NCBI RefSeq assembly: GCF_009363075.1
Contig: NZ_CP045293.1
Span: 2,542,001-2,606,000, forward strand
DNA length: 64,000 nt
Source: Paenibacillus guangzhouensis
GTDB taxonomy: Bacteria > Bacillota > Bacilli > Paenibacillales > Paenibacillaceae
Direction: 5' to 3'
Every line of letters begins with the position of its first letter. Position 1 is the stretch's first letter. The translations under genes were made by a program, and so were the position numbers. The notes below the pieces were generated by a model, which worked only from the letters and a program-made list of their open reading frames with translations, did not search any database and was not told the DNA's origin. Of this stretch, positions 35,828 through 44,102 are shown piece by piece.

Positions 35828-37159
35828 TTATTTTGCAAATTGGCTGAGCATATTCTTCCGTCGATATACACTTAGCATGATCCCCATGACGGTCATATTC
35901 ATAACCAAAGCATTCCCTCCATAAGAGATGAGCGGCATGGCTACTGATGTAATCGGCAGTAGACCGACTGACATGAGTATACTGTAGATAAACTTGAAGC
36001 TTATCACGGTTGATAATCCAATGATTAATGCTCGTCCGAAAGGATCTTTAAGTTGTAAGGACATTCGAATCGTATGCCCTATCAAAATACATACCATACT
36101 GACCAACAACAGCCCAAAGCACCAACCCAAGCTATATATCAAATAGGGAAAGATCATATCATTATAGATATACGGCAAGTGTTTCATTTGAACACCGAAG
36201 CCTTGTCCCCACAAACCAGCGGAACGAATCACTTTGGATAAAGTAAGATACATATACCCGCTACCTGACGGATCTTGTGTAGGGTTGAACCAACTCGTAA
36301 GTCGCATGAGGATGAAGCTCATCTTGTCCTGATTCATGAATACCGCGAGGGCAATCATTAACATGAATGAAGCCATGCAACCGAGCAGCAGCTTGAACTG
36401 ACGCGTCATAACAATATGTAATACGGAAATTCCGACGCAGTGAACGATTAATCCATCCATTAAAGGGGACATGAGGTAGAAATAGCCTGGTAGGACGACA
36501 TACACTAGGATAGTTATCCAAGTATTCATCTGTCGTTCTTGTCCTCTCCTCCGGTCCATAACAATCTTTCCTGCAAAGGCTATCATGAATAAATAAGGGA
36601 CTACTTCATAAACGTTCACACCAAACCTCCCGATAGCAAGGAAACTTCGAGAACCATTTACCCACATGCCAAACCAATGACAGAGCACCATTAGTCCTAA
36701 GGCACACCCATAAATCCACCACGAATAGTTCTGTAATTTTCGATAATCCAAGTAGTAGACCAGGACCATCATGACAACTCCGATTCCCGCATAAGTTAAT
36801 TGGTTAGGCAAAAATATGTCTCTGAAACTCTGGTCTACTGCAAATTTCATTGCATACATGGCCAAGAATCCAATACCAACTAGAATCGCAACAATTGCAG
36901 CTAGCCCCCACTCCATGACAGGCTTATGCGCCGCATGAAATTGCTTACCGATGAGAATTGGATCACCGATCTGCGATAGCGCTTGTTCAATAGCTGTTTC
37001 TAATGAGATCCCAACGCTTAACTTATCATCAATAAGTTCCTCCAGGTGACTTAACAACTCCATCTGAATGTCTTGATGTACTTCTTTCGCGCGGACTTGC
37101 TTGCATACCTGTTGGAGATAACGATGGACTGCCTCGTGTTTCAGTAATATCTCGTTCAT
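35828..37159 (-). CDS. FtsW/RodA/SpoVE family protein with an N-terminal permease-prefix-like domain
   Basis: 443 aa from ATG 37159, after GGGGAGGG. Seen: N-terminal soluble helical region of about 80 residues (VHQDIQMELLSHLEELIDDKLSVG.., DUF1700/permease-prefix pattern), then about ten TMs. SEDS signatures: MWVNGSRSFLAIGRFGVNVYEVVPYLFM and LPITSVAMPLISYGGNALVMNMTVMGIML. SEDS proteins are peptidoglycan glycosyltransferases. This is not the housekeeping cell-division copy: the prefix domain, the PadR partner and the 4-nt overlap with padR suggest an inducible, stress-linked role. Confidence 0.9.
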   Translation of the reverse strand: MNEILLKHEAVHRYLQQVCKQVRAKEVHQDIQMELLSHLEELIDDKLSVGISLETAIEQALSQIGDPILIGKQFHAAHKPVMEWGLAAIVAILVGIGFLAMYAMKFAVDQSFRDIFLPNQLTYAGIGVVMMVLVYYLDYRKLQNYSWWIYGCALGLMVLCHWFGMWVNGSRSFLAIGRFGVNVYEVVPYLFMIAFAGKIVMDRRRGQERQMNTWITILVYVVLPGYFYLMSPLMDGLIVHCVGISVLHIVMTRQFKLLLGCMASFMLMIALAVFMNQDKMSFILMRLTSWFNPTQDPSGSGYMYLTLSKVIRSAGLWGQGFGVQMKHLPYIYNDMIFPYLIYSLGWCFGLLLVSMVCILIGHTIRMSLQLKDPFGRALIIGLSTVISFKFIYSILMSVGLLPITSVAMPLISYGGNALVMNMTVMGIMLSVYRRKNMLSQFAK

Positions 37160-37488
37160 GCTTGTCCCTCCCCGATCACTTGATCCAGTGTCGTTCGGAA
37201 GAGTGCCCATTCCTTCTTCTTCTCTTCTAGCTGTTTTCTCCCTTTTTCCGTTATACGGTAATACTTACGATTTCGTCCGCCTTCATCGGACCAGAACGAC
37301 TCTACGAGGAGATCAGACTCGAGTGTGTGCAAAATCGGGTATAACGTTCCTTCTTTTAAAGTAAACAGTCCGCTGGACCGCGTCTCCATCTCTTTTGTCA
37401 TTTCATAGCCATACATTTCTTTGCGGCTCAATAAGGTAAGGATCAAGATCACCGTACTGCCCTTCATTAATTCCTTGTTAATCTTCAT
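37156..37488 (-). CDS. PadR family transcriptional regulator
   Basis: 110 aa, the short PadR-s2 type. Seen: winged HTH with LILTLLSRKEMYGYEMTKEMETR, LKEGTLYPILHTLESDLLVESFW and RKYYRITEKGRKQLEEKK, then one dimerisation helix. Its stop overlaps the ATG of the FtsW-like gene by 4 nt, so the two are coupled. The promoter has a dyad where the repressor would bind. Confidence 0.93.
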   Translation of the reverse strand: MKINKELMKGSTVILILTLLSRKEMYGYEMTKEMETRSSGLFTLKEGTLYPILHTLESDLLVESFWSDEGGRNRKYYRITEKGRKQLEEKKKEWALFRTTLDQVIGEGQA

Positions 37489-37514
37489 TGCGGCCTCCCC
37501 ATTTACATCGAAGT

Positions 37515-37567
37515 TAGATGCATCGAATATCTAGGTATAGTATAAATATAATCCCAGAATATAACAA
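37515..37567 (-). promoter_or_regulatory. Promoter and candidate operator of the padR-ftsW-like operon
   Basis: Minus strand TTGTTA (37562-37567), 17-nt spacer, TATACT (37539-37544). A dyad with arms TAGAT and ATCTA (37515-37533) sits just downstream of the -10, suited to autorepression. Confidence 0.6.
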
Positions 37568-37725
37568 TAGAGAATGACGCAAAACAACAAAAAAGAATTT
37601 CACCTGCAATGATGAACCTGGACTGATCACAATCCCAAGCAACACATCTTTATAATTCAAGGAGTGGGAGCCCCAACAGTACTTCTTTTGTAACGATAGT
37701 TGCGGCCCCTAATGTAATTTCAATG

Positions 37726-38535
37726 TTAAATCGTCATTTTCCGGCACTGGAGTAGATATAACGAATTGCTCGCAAAAGCCCACTCCAAATCGAGTCCTGC
37801 TCCGAAATATGCCTCACAGCAATCGGCTAATCGATCTAGTTGTTGAATTTGATCATCACGAAGACTGGCTGTGTCCTTCAGATGATCGTCTAGCGGGACT
37901 TCAATCGTACCACCCTCCGAACGGGTATACACCCCCGTCTCCTTCGTCCCGATTATCAATTGCGTGCTAGTCGCACCTCTACTGACCATGTATTGATCAG
38001 GAATAATTCTTCCCCCTACGACACTCTCTCCGAACCCCCAACAGGATTCTATCATCCGTACATCGCCATGCGTCACTGGGTGCCGTGTGAACAGCACACC
38101 TGAACAATCCGCCATGACCGTTTTTTGAATAATTACAGCCATCTTAGGAGATGAACTAATCCCTATTCTGCTTCGATACACACGCACTTGATCGGAATAA
38201 CGGGACGCAGCAACCCGCTGAATCGCCTGCACTAGCTGCGTTCGATTGGTCAGATGAAGTTCTGTCCGGAATAAGCCTGCATAACTTGCTAGCACCCCAT
38301 CTTCACCTACAGCAGAAGATCTCACCACACATGAATCTCCTAAATGTGCCATAATTTCATCCAATTGATGCAATACACTCTGATTTTCAGTATCTATAAT
38401 TTCCTCCACGAGCTGATGCGATATGCCGTATCCTGTTGGAACAGGTAATCCCGCTCGTGCCGCTGCCCCTAATTGCACGGCTTTTCCACCAAAAGAATGC
38501 TCATCGTATATATCTTCAAGTCTCAGAATGCTCAT
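37726..38535 (-). CDS. Stand-alone PEP/pyruvate-binding (PPDK-N) ATP-grasp domain protein
   Basis: 269 aa. This domain normally forms the N-terminal ATP-binding part of PEP synthase, PPDK and rifampin phosphotransferase. All its marks are present: GGKAVQLGAAARAGLPVPTGY, VVRSSAVGEDG, SYAGLFRT, SGVLFTRHPVTHGD, GFGESVVGGRIIPDQY, GLDLEWAF and the closing LYLLQCR. No swivelling or PEP-binding domain is attached; the swivel is on the gene upstream, whose stop overlaps this ATG by 4 nt. The order is reversed relative to the fused proteins. Likely splits ATP to AMP plus Pi while phosphorylating the swivel His; the final acceptor is unknown. Confidence 0.88.
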   Translation of the reverse strand: MSILRLEDIYDEHSFGGKAVQLGAAARAGLPVPTGYGISHQLVEEIIDTENQSVLHQLDEIMAHLGDSCVVRSSAVGEDGVLASYAGLFRTELHLTNRTQLVQAIQRVAASRYSDQVRVYRSRIGISSSPKMAVIIQKTVMADCSGVLFTRHPVTHGDVRMIESCWGFGESVVGGRIIPDQYMVSRGATSTQLIIGTKETGVYTRSEGGTIEVPLDDHLKDTASLRDDQIQQLDRLADCCEAYFGAGLDLEWAFASNSLYLLQCRKMTI

Positions 38536-39254
38536 CGTTCCATCCTCACCACAATCCCAGTATCTGAATCAAGTCTAATTCGTTCTCCGTCTTGAATCGT
38601 CTTTGTTGCATCTTTGCAGCCGACAATACAAGGTAAGTTAAACTCTCTAGCGATGATTGCTGCGTGACACACTAAGCCCCCTTTATCTGTTATAAGACCA
38701 GATACAAGATTGGCATAAGGCACAAAGCTTGGTGTTGTCATTGCAGTAACCAAAATATCTCCTTGTCGGAGCTGTTGTAGATGACCTTCCTCCAGGATCA
38801 CACGTGCGACACCTTCAATCACACCACAATTGACACTCACACCGCTCGTAATGTACTCGACAGCGGATCCATCACTGGCATTATCCTCAGACGATATATC
38901 CTGTCTCTCGTTCAATAGATCCCTTAATTCCTTACTCCATGGTAAGTCAGCGTACACACCTGCTTCTACCCGTGCATGCAACTCATATATGGCTCGATCA
39001 AAACAAATAATCAAATCATATGCAGCTAAAGTTTCTTGATTCTCCAACAATTCGATATATCGTTGTTTGTATGCGGGGATATTCGCCTTAAATAACTGTA
39101 GAAAAGGTAGTGTCGCCTTCACGGCTTCCCGCATCTTCATTTCGTTACGTAATATGCGCTCTTCCTGATACCTGAGTATGTCTTGATATACGATTCTTAG
39201 AATCCCTTTCAACTCTTCGATTTCATTAGGATACAAATTTCTAATTGTATTCAT
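38532..39254 (-). CDS. Stand-alone PEP-utilising swivelling-domain protein
   Basis: 240 aa, AAGGAGG before the ATG. Seen: a mainly helical N-terminal half (to about residue 140) with no TM, then the phosphohistidine swivel domain: GVIEGVARVILE, GDILVTAMTTPSFVPYANLVSGLITDKGG, then the active segment CHAAIIAREFNLPCIVGC with the phospho-accepting His near residue 197. The usual motif is SHAAI; here Cys replaces Ser. There is no PEP-binding TIM barrel, so the pair resembles a split rifampin phosphotransferase-like dikinase rather than PEP synthase. The N-terminal half could be the acceptor-binding domain. Coupled to the ATP-grasp gene. Confidence 0.85.
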   Translation of the reverse strand: MNTIRNLYPNEIEELKGILRIVYQDILRYQEERILRNEMKMREAVKATLPFLQLFKANIPAYKQRYIELLENQETLAAYDLIICFDRAIYELHARVEAGVYADLPWSKELRDLLNERQDISSEDNASDGSAVEYITSGVSVNCGVIEGVARVILEEGHLQQLRQGDILVTAMTTPSFVPYANLVSGLITDKGGLVCHAAIIAREFNLPCIVGCKDATKTIQDGERIRLDSDTGIVVRMER

Positions 39255-39284
39255 TCACGTACCTCCTTCATCCACATAGACGAC

Positions 39285-39315
39285 AAAAAAGACCATGGCG
39301 TACATCACCATGGTC
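39285..39315 (-). terminator. Terminator in the leader of the split dikinase operon
   Basis: Perfect 8-bp arms GACCATGG/CCATGGTC, loop of 9, then six T on the minus strand. It lies after the 32-codon ORF and 30 nt before the ribosome binding site of the swivel gene. Confidence 0.85.
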
Positions 39316-39339
39316 CGATTCCCTTTACGCAATCATAAA

Positions 39340-39438
39340 TCACGCATCCAAAATATGCGCTTCCAATAAGGGAGGTACAATGAGATTACAACGCATGTTT
39401 ATCATTCGATCGAACTTGAATTCAAACTGCTTCTTCAT
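39340..39438 (-). CDS. 32-codon leader ORF of the split dikinase operon
   Basis: Seen: ATG 39438 with GAGAGGGTG 8 nt upstream, TGA at 39340-39342. The product is a 32-aa peptide starting MKKQFEFKFDRM, with one Cys (residue 17), two consecutive Pro (22-23) and an aliphatic-rich end finishing LDA. It sits 35 nt after a consensus promoter and 25 nt before a terminator. Two readings: a regulatory leader peptide for attenuation, or a small peptide made in excess, with the downstream enzymes by read-through as in peptide-modification operons. No family recognised. Confidence 0.6.
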   Translation of the reverse strand: MKKQFEFKFDRMINMRCNLIVPPLLEAHILDA

Positions 39439-39479
39439 TGGACGCTCACCCTCTCACATCTTAGTAAATTTCTTCCACT

Positions 39480-39508
39480 ATCATATGGTTTTTGGTGTGA
39501 ATTGTCAA
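39480..39508 (-). promoter_or_regulatory. Consensus promoter of the leader ORF and split dikinase operon
   Basis: TTGACA (39503-39508), 17-nt spacer, TATGAT (39480-39485) on the minus strand, directly after the stop codon of the VOC gene. Confidence 0.8.
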
Positions 39509-39883
39509 TTACATCCATTCCAAAAATTCAATGCGATTCCCAAAAGGGTCTTGTACATAGAATCGCCTAACGGCTTCTTCCACCCGTGCCATATCATCGA
39601 TCACATGGATGCCATTTTGGAGCAAATAAGCACGCAGTTCATCCAACCTCTGAACATGAAATGCCGGATGGGCTTTGGTCGCAGGCACAAAATCCTTCTG
39701 TACACCAATATGAACCTCATGCTTACCACAACGGAACCATACGCCCCCTCGCTGTAGTAAAGGTTCGGGCTTCGGGATTTCAGGCCATCCGAGGAGATGA
39801 TGGTAGAACGCTCGGGCTTCCGATTCACAGCCCCCTGGCGCTGCAAGTTGAACATGATCCAGACCAACGTATTTGAATGTCAT
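39509..39883 (-). CDS. VOC/glyoxalase superfamily protein
   Basis: 124 aa. Seen: GLDHVQLAAPGG at the N-terminus (His metal-ligand position), GVWFRCGKHEVHIGVQKDF ending the first module, HPAFHVQRLDELRAYL, and YVQDPFGNRIEFLEW at the end, with His/Glu positions of a metal-binding VOC protein. AAGGGCGG before the ATG. A triple half-site operator lies 20-50 nt upstream. Chemistry unknown. Confidence 0.88.
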   Translation of the reverse strand: MTFKYVGLDHVQLAAPGGCESEARAFYHHLLGWPEIPKPEPLLQRGGVWFRCGKHEVHIGVQKDFVPATKAHPAFHVQRLDELRAYLLQNGIHVIDDMARVEEAVRRFYVQDPFGNRIEFLEWM

Positions 39884-39903
39884 GAATTATCCGCCCTTCA
39901 TTT

Positions 39904-39932
39904 GTTTCATTTAATGAAACTTAGTTTCATTA
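39904..39932 (-). promoter_or_regulatory. Three alternating half-sites upstream of the VOC gene
   Basis: GTTTCAT, ATGAAAC, GTTTCAT in alternating orientation, each separated by TTA, giving two overlapping palindromes (39904-39920 and 39912-39932, the second with 9-bp arms). A likely operator for a dimeric repressor binding twice. Confidence 0.6.
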
Positions 39933-39994
39933 ATTAACTCCCATTTTATAGGAATTCAACGAACATATCCAGTGAAACTTCTGCGTTAATAAAG

Positions 39995-40036
39995 AAAAAG
40001 CATATCGTCACCAGGCTATACACCTCGACGATATGC
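39995..40036 (-). terminator. Terminator after the FecCD pair
   Basis: Arms GCATATCGTC/GACGATATGC, then TTTTTCTTT on the minus strand. Confidence 0.85.
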
Positions 40037-40071
40037 CGCTGCTAGTTCATGTTCACCACGAACACATTCGT

Positions 40072-41106
40072 TTAACTTCTTGATTTTGCGAGCAAATATA
40101 AGAAAAAAGGGGCGCCAATGACGGCCACGACGACACCTGTCGGGATTTCGGTCGGTTGAAGAATCGTCCGCCCGATCGTATCCGCCACGATGACGAGCAG
40201 CCCGCCCGTTAATGCCGACGTTGGCAACAGTAGTTGATGCTTGGGGCCAACAAGTCGATTCGCAAGATGTGGCGCAATAAGACCAACGAATCCGATCCCC
40301 CCGCTTACCGCTACACACGCACCGGCTATACCGACTGACGCACCGATTAACTTCATTCTCTCCCTCTCTACAGATGTACCCAATCCGGTTGCTAATTGAT
40401 CCCCCAGATTCAAGATGTTCATCACTTTTGCCTTATAGATGACAAATGGAATGAGGATTACGATCCACGGCAATAGAGCAAGGACATGCTTCCACGTCGA
40501 ACCCCAGATGCTACCAGCCAACCATGTGGCGACGAACTGATATTTTACCGGATCAATGATTAAGGTCAATACGATCGTCACGGCACTTATTCCCGCCGCG
40601 ACGGCAATCCCGTTGAACAATAATCGGATCGGCGATATGCCTTCATGACGCTTGTACGCGAGGACATAGATCAGCGCGGCCGTCGCGCTCGCACCGATGA
40701 ATGCAAGCACAGGCAGCATAAACACGGGTGCCCCTGCCGTATCCTTATAGAAACCGATGAATATCATGACCATTAGCCCCGAACCTGCATTAATGCCTAG
40801 AATCCCTGGATCTGCAAGGGCATTTCGCGATACGCCCTGAAGAATACATCCGGATACGGCAAGTCCTACGCCAACCAGGACAGAGATTACGATCCTCGGC
40901 AGCCGGAAGCCGAACAGAATCAAAGATTGTTGATCCGTCCCCATACCGAACAGCGTCTTGAGCACCTCGAGGGGCGATAAGCGAATGTAACCCGTATTCA
41001 TGCTAACAATGAATACCCCGATGATGAGTATTCCTAAGATCGACATCACAATCGCACCATGACGTGCTCGAAGCCGATCCGTAGATAAGGCTGGCACAGA
41101 TTTCAT
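40072..41106 (-). CDS. FecCD family iron-siderophore ABC permease
   Basis: 344 aa, usual length, about ten TMs. Seen: LSPLEVLKTLFG, FRLPRIVISVLVGVGLAVSGCILQGVSRNALADPGILGINAGSGL and the C-terminal ISGGIGFVGLIAPHLANRLVGPKH-type coupling motif. Its ATG overlaps the stop of the preceding permease (TAATG). The two would form a heterodimer like YfiZ-YfhA. No binding protein or ATPase gene is present here. Confidence 0.93.
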   Translation of the reverse strand: MKSVPALSTDRLRARHGAIVMSILGILIIGVFIVSMNTGYIRLSPLEVLKTLFGMGTDQQSLILFGFRLPRIVISVLVGVGLAVSGCILQGVSRNALADPGILGINAGSGLMVMIFIGFYKDTAGAPVFMLPVLAFIGASATAALIYVLAYKRHEGISPIRLLFNGIAVAAGISAVTIVLTLIIDPVKYQFVATWLAGSIWGSTWKHVLALLPWIVILIPFVIYKAKVMNILNLGDQLATGLGTSVERERMKLIGASVGIAGACVAVSGGIGFVGLIAPHLANRLVGPKHQLLLPTSALTGGLLVIVADTIGRTILQPTEIPTGVVVAVIGAPFFLYLLAKSRS

Positions 41107-42161
41107 TACAATGCCCTCCTTTCTTTACGTGCGAGATACATGAAGAACGGAACCCCAATCAGTGCAATCAAGGCCCCAATTGGCGTCTCATAAGGCGGTC
41201 GGATCATTCTTGCAGTTAGATCCGCCAGCACAACCAGCAAGCTCCCAAGAACGGCTGAGCACGGAATGATCCATCGATAGTTAACCCCAACCAAGAAACG
41301 GGTTAGATGCGGGATAATCAGTCCGACAAAGCCTACCGCACCGACCACCGCAACCGCGGAACCCGCAAGGATCAAGACAATGATTGTACCGGCAAACTTG
41401 ATGGTTCGTGTTCGTTGACCGAGCCCTGCAGCAATCTCGTCACCGAGACTGAGGAGTGTAATCGAACGGGACAACATCATAGATGCGATCAATGCACCTA
41501 TAATCCATGGAAGCATGACCTTAAGCTGGAACCACTTCGTTCCAGCTAATCCGCCAGCATACCAGAATGCTAAATTTTGTCCAATATTATAATGAAGAGC
41601 TACCCCCTCACTCAAAGCACCGAATAAAGCACTGACGGCAGCACCAGCCAAAACGAGCCGCACCGGCGTAAGTCCGCCGCGCGACAGTGAACCGACACCA
41701 AATACGAGTCCAGCTCCAAGGCCCGCACCGATAAAAGCAAATAGGATCAGCTGATTAAAAGACAAACCAGGGAGAAATGCAAAGCACAGCGTAATCACCA
41801 AACCTGCCCCAGCATTTAGTCCGAGCAGACCGGAATCCGCCATCGGATTTCGCGTCATTCCTTGCATAAGTGCTCCTGCTACAGCAAAACTCGCCCCTAC
41901 CATCGCTCCGCCAATCACCCTTGGAAGACGAAGTTCTTGAATAATTTGATGCTGCGTAATATCTGGATTGAAGGCGAAGACAGCTTTCCAGACCATATCA
42001 AAAGAGATGTCTGCTGCACCAAAAGTGACCGATAAAGCCATCGCGAGTGCTAATCCGACAAGACCTCCAATGATAATGACACTTGCAGCAGCCGGTCTTG
42101 AGCGCAGCTGGCTTGTCGCTGCATCTGTTGAATCTTTTTGTTTATTGGACACTGCTAACAT
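41106..42161 (-). CDS. FecCD family iron-siderophore ABC permease
   Basis: 351 aa; AAAGGAGAGG before the ATG. Seen: LRLPRVIGGAMVGASFAVAGALMQGMTRNPMADSGLLGLNAGAGL and VGAVGFVGLIIPHLTRFLVGVNYRW, the family's two signatures. First gene of the pair, behind a promoter overlapped by a Fur box. It needs an external binding protein and ATPase, perhaps the ATPase at 56380-57180. Confidence 0.93.
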   Translation of the reverse strand: MLAVSNKQKDSTDAATSQLRSRPAAASVIIIGGLVGLALAMALSVTFGAADISFDMVWKAVFAFNPDITQHQIIQELRLPRVIGGAMVGASFAVAGALMQGMTRNPMADSGLLGLNAGAGLVITLCFAFLPGLSFNQLILFAFIGAGLGAGLVFGVGSLSRGGLTPVRLVLAGAAVSALFGALSEGVALHYNIGQNLAFWYAGGLAGTKWFQLKVMLPWIIGALIASMMLSRSITLLSLGDEIAAGLGQRTRTIKFAGTIIVLILAGSAVAVVGAVGFVGLIIPHLTRFLVGVNYRWIIPCSAVLGSLLVVLADLTARMIRPPYETPIGALIALIGVPFFMYLARKERRAL

Positions 42162-42250
42162 GATTCCTCTCCTTTTTACCTCTATGTATAATAGTGACGA
42201 ACAAGTTGACCAGGGTTGAACGAATACTCGAATAACACCTAGGATTTAAT

Positions 42251-42299
42251 TGATAATAATTATCATTATCATTATATAGATGAATCTATCATCTCGCAA
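42251..42299 (-). promoter_or_regulatory. Fur-controlled promoter of the FecCD pair
   Basis: Exact 7-1-7 Fur box TGATAATAATTATCA (42251-42265), extended by further TTATC repeats. On the minus strand TTGCGA (42294-42299), 17-nt spacer and TATAAT (42271-42276) precede it, so Fur would cover the transcription start. Confidence 0.85.
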
Positions 42300-42368
42300 C
42301 CAATAAATCGACAAAATTTAGGTAAAAAGACGTGTGAAACGAATCCGTCTCATGCAAATGAACAGCAC

Positions 42369-42418
42369 AAAAAAAGACGACAGCCACCAATGAACGCTTG
42401 GTAACGATCGTCTTTTTC
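42369..42418. terminator. Terminator after the SDR pair
   Basis: Arms AAGACGA/TCGTCTT and ACCAA/TTGGT, with T-runs on both strands. Confidence 0.88.
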
Positions 42419-42432
42419 TTCGTTAAATCTAA

Positions 42433-43176
42433 TTATTGAGCGGTATAACCGCCATCAACGAGCAAGCTTGTTCCGGTCACGAATGATGCATCATCGCTTG
42501 CAAGGAATAGAACTGCCTTAGCAACTTCTTCAGGTTTGCCGAGTCTTCCCATTGGATGAAGACTTACGAGATGTTCATTCAGCGCTTCATTCCGTCCTTC
42601 AATTAATGGCGTATCAATGTACCCTGGGCAAATGGCGTTGACCCGGATGCCTTCTTGGGCATAGGTAATGCCTAGCGTCTGCGTCAATAGCTTCACGCCG
42701 CCTTTGGCGGACGCATAAGCAGTTACTCCGTGCTTCCCGACATGGCTATGAATGGATCCACAGTTCACGATCGCTCCGCCTGTTCCTTGCTTAAGCATTT
42801 GTTCAATCGCATATTTGTCGCAAAGGAATACACCGGTCAAGTTAATATCAATGGTACGCTGCCATGCATCCATATTCAACACATGGGCAGGACCGTCTTT
42901 CGCAATCCCTGCATTGGCATACAGGACGTCCACTCGGCCATATTTCTGAACGGTCGTGTCGATCATATGCTTTACTTGTTCTTCATTCGTTACGTCCGTC
43001 TTAATGAATAGTGCATCTTTGCCTTCGGATTGCAACGCATCAGCCAGTTGCTGTCCACGGTCAGAGAAATCGGCAATGACCACTTTCGCGCCTTCAGCCG
43101 CAAATAATTTGACCGTCGCTTCACCAATACCACTTGCTCCACCTGTTACAATCGCTACCTTGTCCAATAATTTCAT
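42433..43176 (-). CDS. SDR family oxidoreductase
   Basis: 247 aa classical SDR. Seen: TGGASGIGEA cofactor loop, NAGIAKDG, catalytic Ser in NCGSIHSHVG, YASAK (Tyr and Lys) and ICPGYIDTPL. The FabG/glucose-dehydrogenase-like branch; acidic Asp at the end of strand 2 (VVIADFSD) favours NAD over NADP. GGGGGG before the ATG. Second of two SDR genes in tandem. Confidence 0.92.
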   Translation of the reverse strand: MKLLDKVAIVTGGASGIGEATVKLFAAEGAKVVIADFSDRGQQLADALQSEGKDALFIKTDVTNEEQVKHMIDTTVQKYGRVDVLYANAGIAKDGPAHVLNMDAWQRTIDINLTGVFLCDKYAIEQMLKQGTGGAIVNCGSIHSHVGKHGVTAYASAKGGVKLLTQTLGITYAQEGIRVNAICPGYIDTPLIEGRNEALNEHLVSLHPMGRLGKPEEVAKAVLFLASDDASFVTGTSLLVDGGYTAQ

Positions 43177-43203
43177 GGTTTGTGCCCCCTATTCGTCTTT
43201 TAC

Positions 43204-43956
43204 TTACTTCGCTGTTGCCCCGCCATCGACTACGAATTCAGCGCCTGTGACATGCGATGCTTCATCCGAAGCTAGGAACAGCACCATGTTCGCAATATCT
43301 TGAACAGATCCCAATCGACCGTTCGGCGACAGATCCGCTAAGTTTTCTTTAGAAGCCTTCGTCGTTGCTGCCGCATAATCCACCATGCCTGTGTCAATGT
43401 ACCCCGGATGGATAGAATTCACGCGAACGCCCGCAGCCGCGTACTCGATCGCAGCGTCCTTCGACATTAATCGAACCGCGCCTTTGCTTGCCCCGTACAA
43501 CACATGGCCTGATGCGCCTTTGATCCCGGCGATTGACGAAGCATTAATGACAGAGCCTTTCTTCGCTGCAGCCATGATCGGCATCACATGCTTCATCCCG
43601 AGGAATACACCCGTGACGTTAATGCCCATCAATCGATTCCATTCCTCGATCGTAATCTCCGCTAGCGGCTTAATGATATAAATTCCTGCATTATTGAACA
43701 AAATATCAATATTCGCATAAGCTTCCTTTGCTTGCTTCACCACATCAATCCAGTCGGATTCTTGAGACACGTCATGGCGAATCGCCAATCCTTGTCCGCC
43801 CAGACGAGTGATTTCTTGCACGGTTTCCTGTGCGCTCTGTAATTGAATATCTGTGACAATGACGTTAGCACCTTCTTGCGCGAATCGGATCGCAGTCGCT
43901 CTTCCAATCCCTGTACCGCCGCCTGTTATGAGTGCAACTTTCCCTTGAAGTCTCAT
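43204..43956 (-). CDS. SDR family oxidoreductase
   Basis: 250 aa from ATG 43956 (GAGAGG upstream; the longer frame at 44016 lacks a site and enters the promoter). Seen: TGGGTGIGRA, NNAGIY, Ser in NASSIAGIKG, YGASKGA and IHPGYIDTGM. Strand 2 ends VIVTDIQ, again favouring NAD. 27 nt before the second SDR, probably one operon, divergent from the LysR gene. Confidence 0.92.
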   Translation of the reverse strand: MRLQGKVALITGGGTGIGRATAIRFAQEGANVIVTDIQLQSAQETVQEITRLGGQGLAIRHDVSQESDWIDVVKQAKEAYANIDILFNNAGIYIIKPLAEITIEEWNRLMGINVTGVFLGMKHVMPIMAAAKKGSVINASSIAGIKGASGHVLYGASKGAVRLMSKDAAIEYAAAGVRVNSIHPGYIDTGMVDYAAATTKASKENLADLSPNGRLGSVQDIANMVLFLASDEASHVTGAEFVVDGGATAK

Positions 43957-44102
43957 TGCCCAACACCTCTCAATTTGTGTGATATAATTCATTGCGTTAT
44001 GTTGTTCTTTATGCATTCATTGTAGCACCATTGATCATTTATTAATAATTAATTATAGTTACTATTAGTTAAGTAATACTTAAGTAATAGAGGTGTATGG
44101 TA

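Noticed and set aside
37640-37725. Open frame after the ATP-grasp gene reading ITLGAATIVTKEVLL
   Set aside because: Protein-like but only 27 codons between stops, with no start codon and no ribosome binding site.
39245-39757. Plus-strand open frame with a GGGAGG and ATG at 39368-39382
   Set aside because: It crosses the terminator, promoter and VOC gene in antisense, and its product resembles no protein; the minus-strand reading explains the region better.
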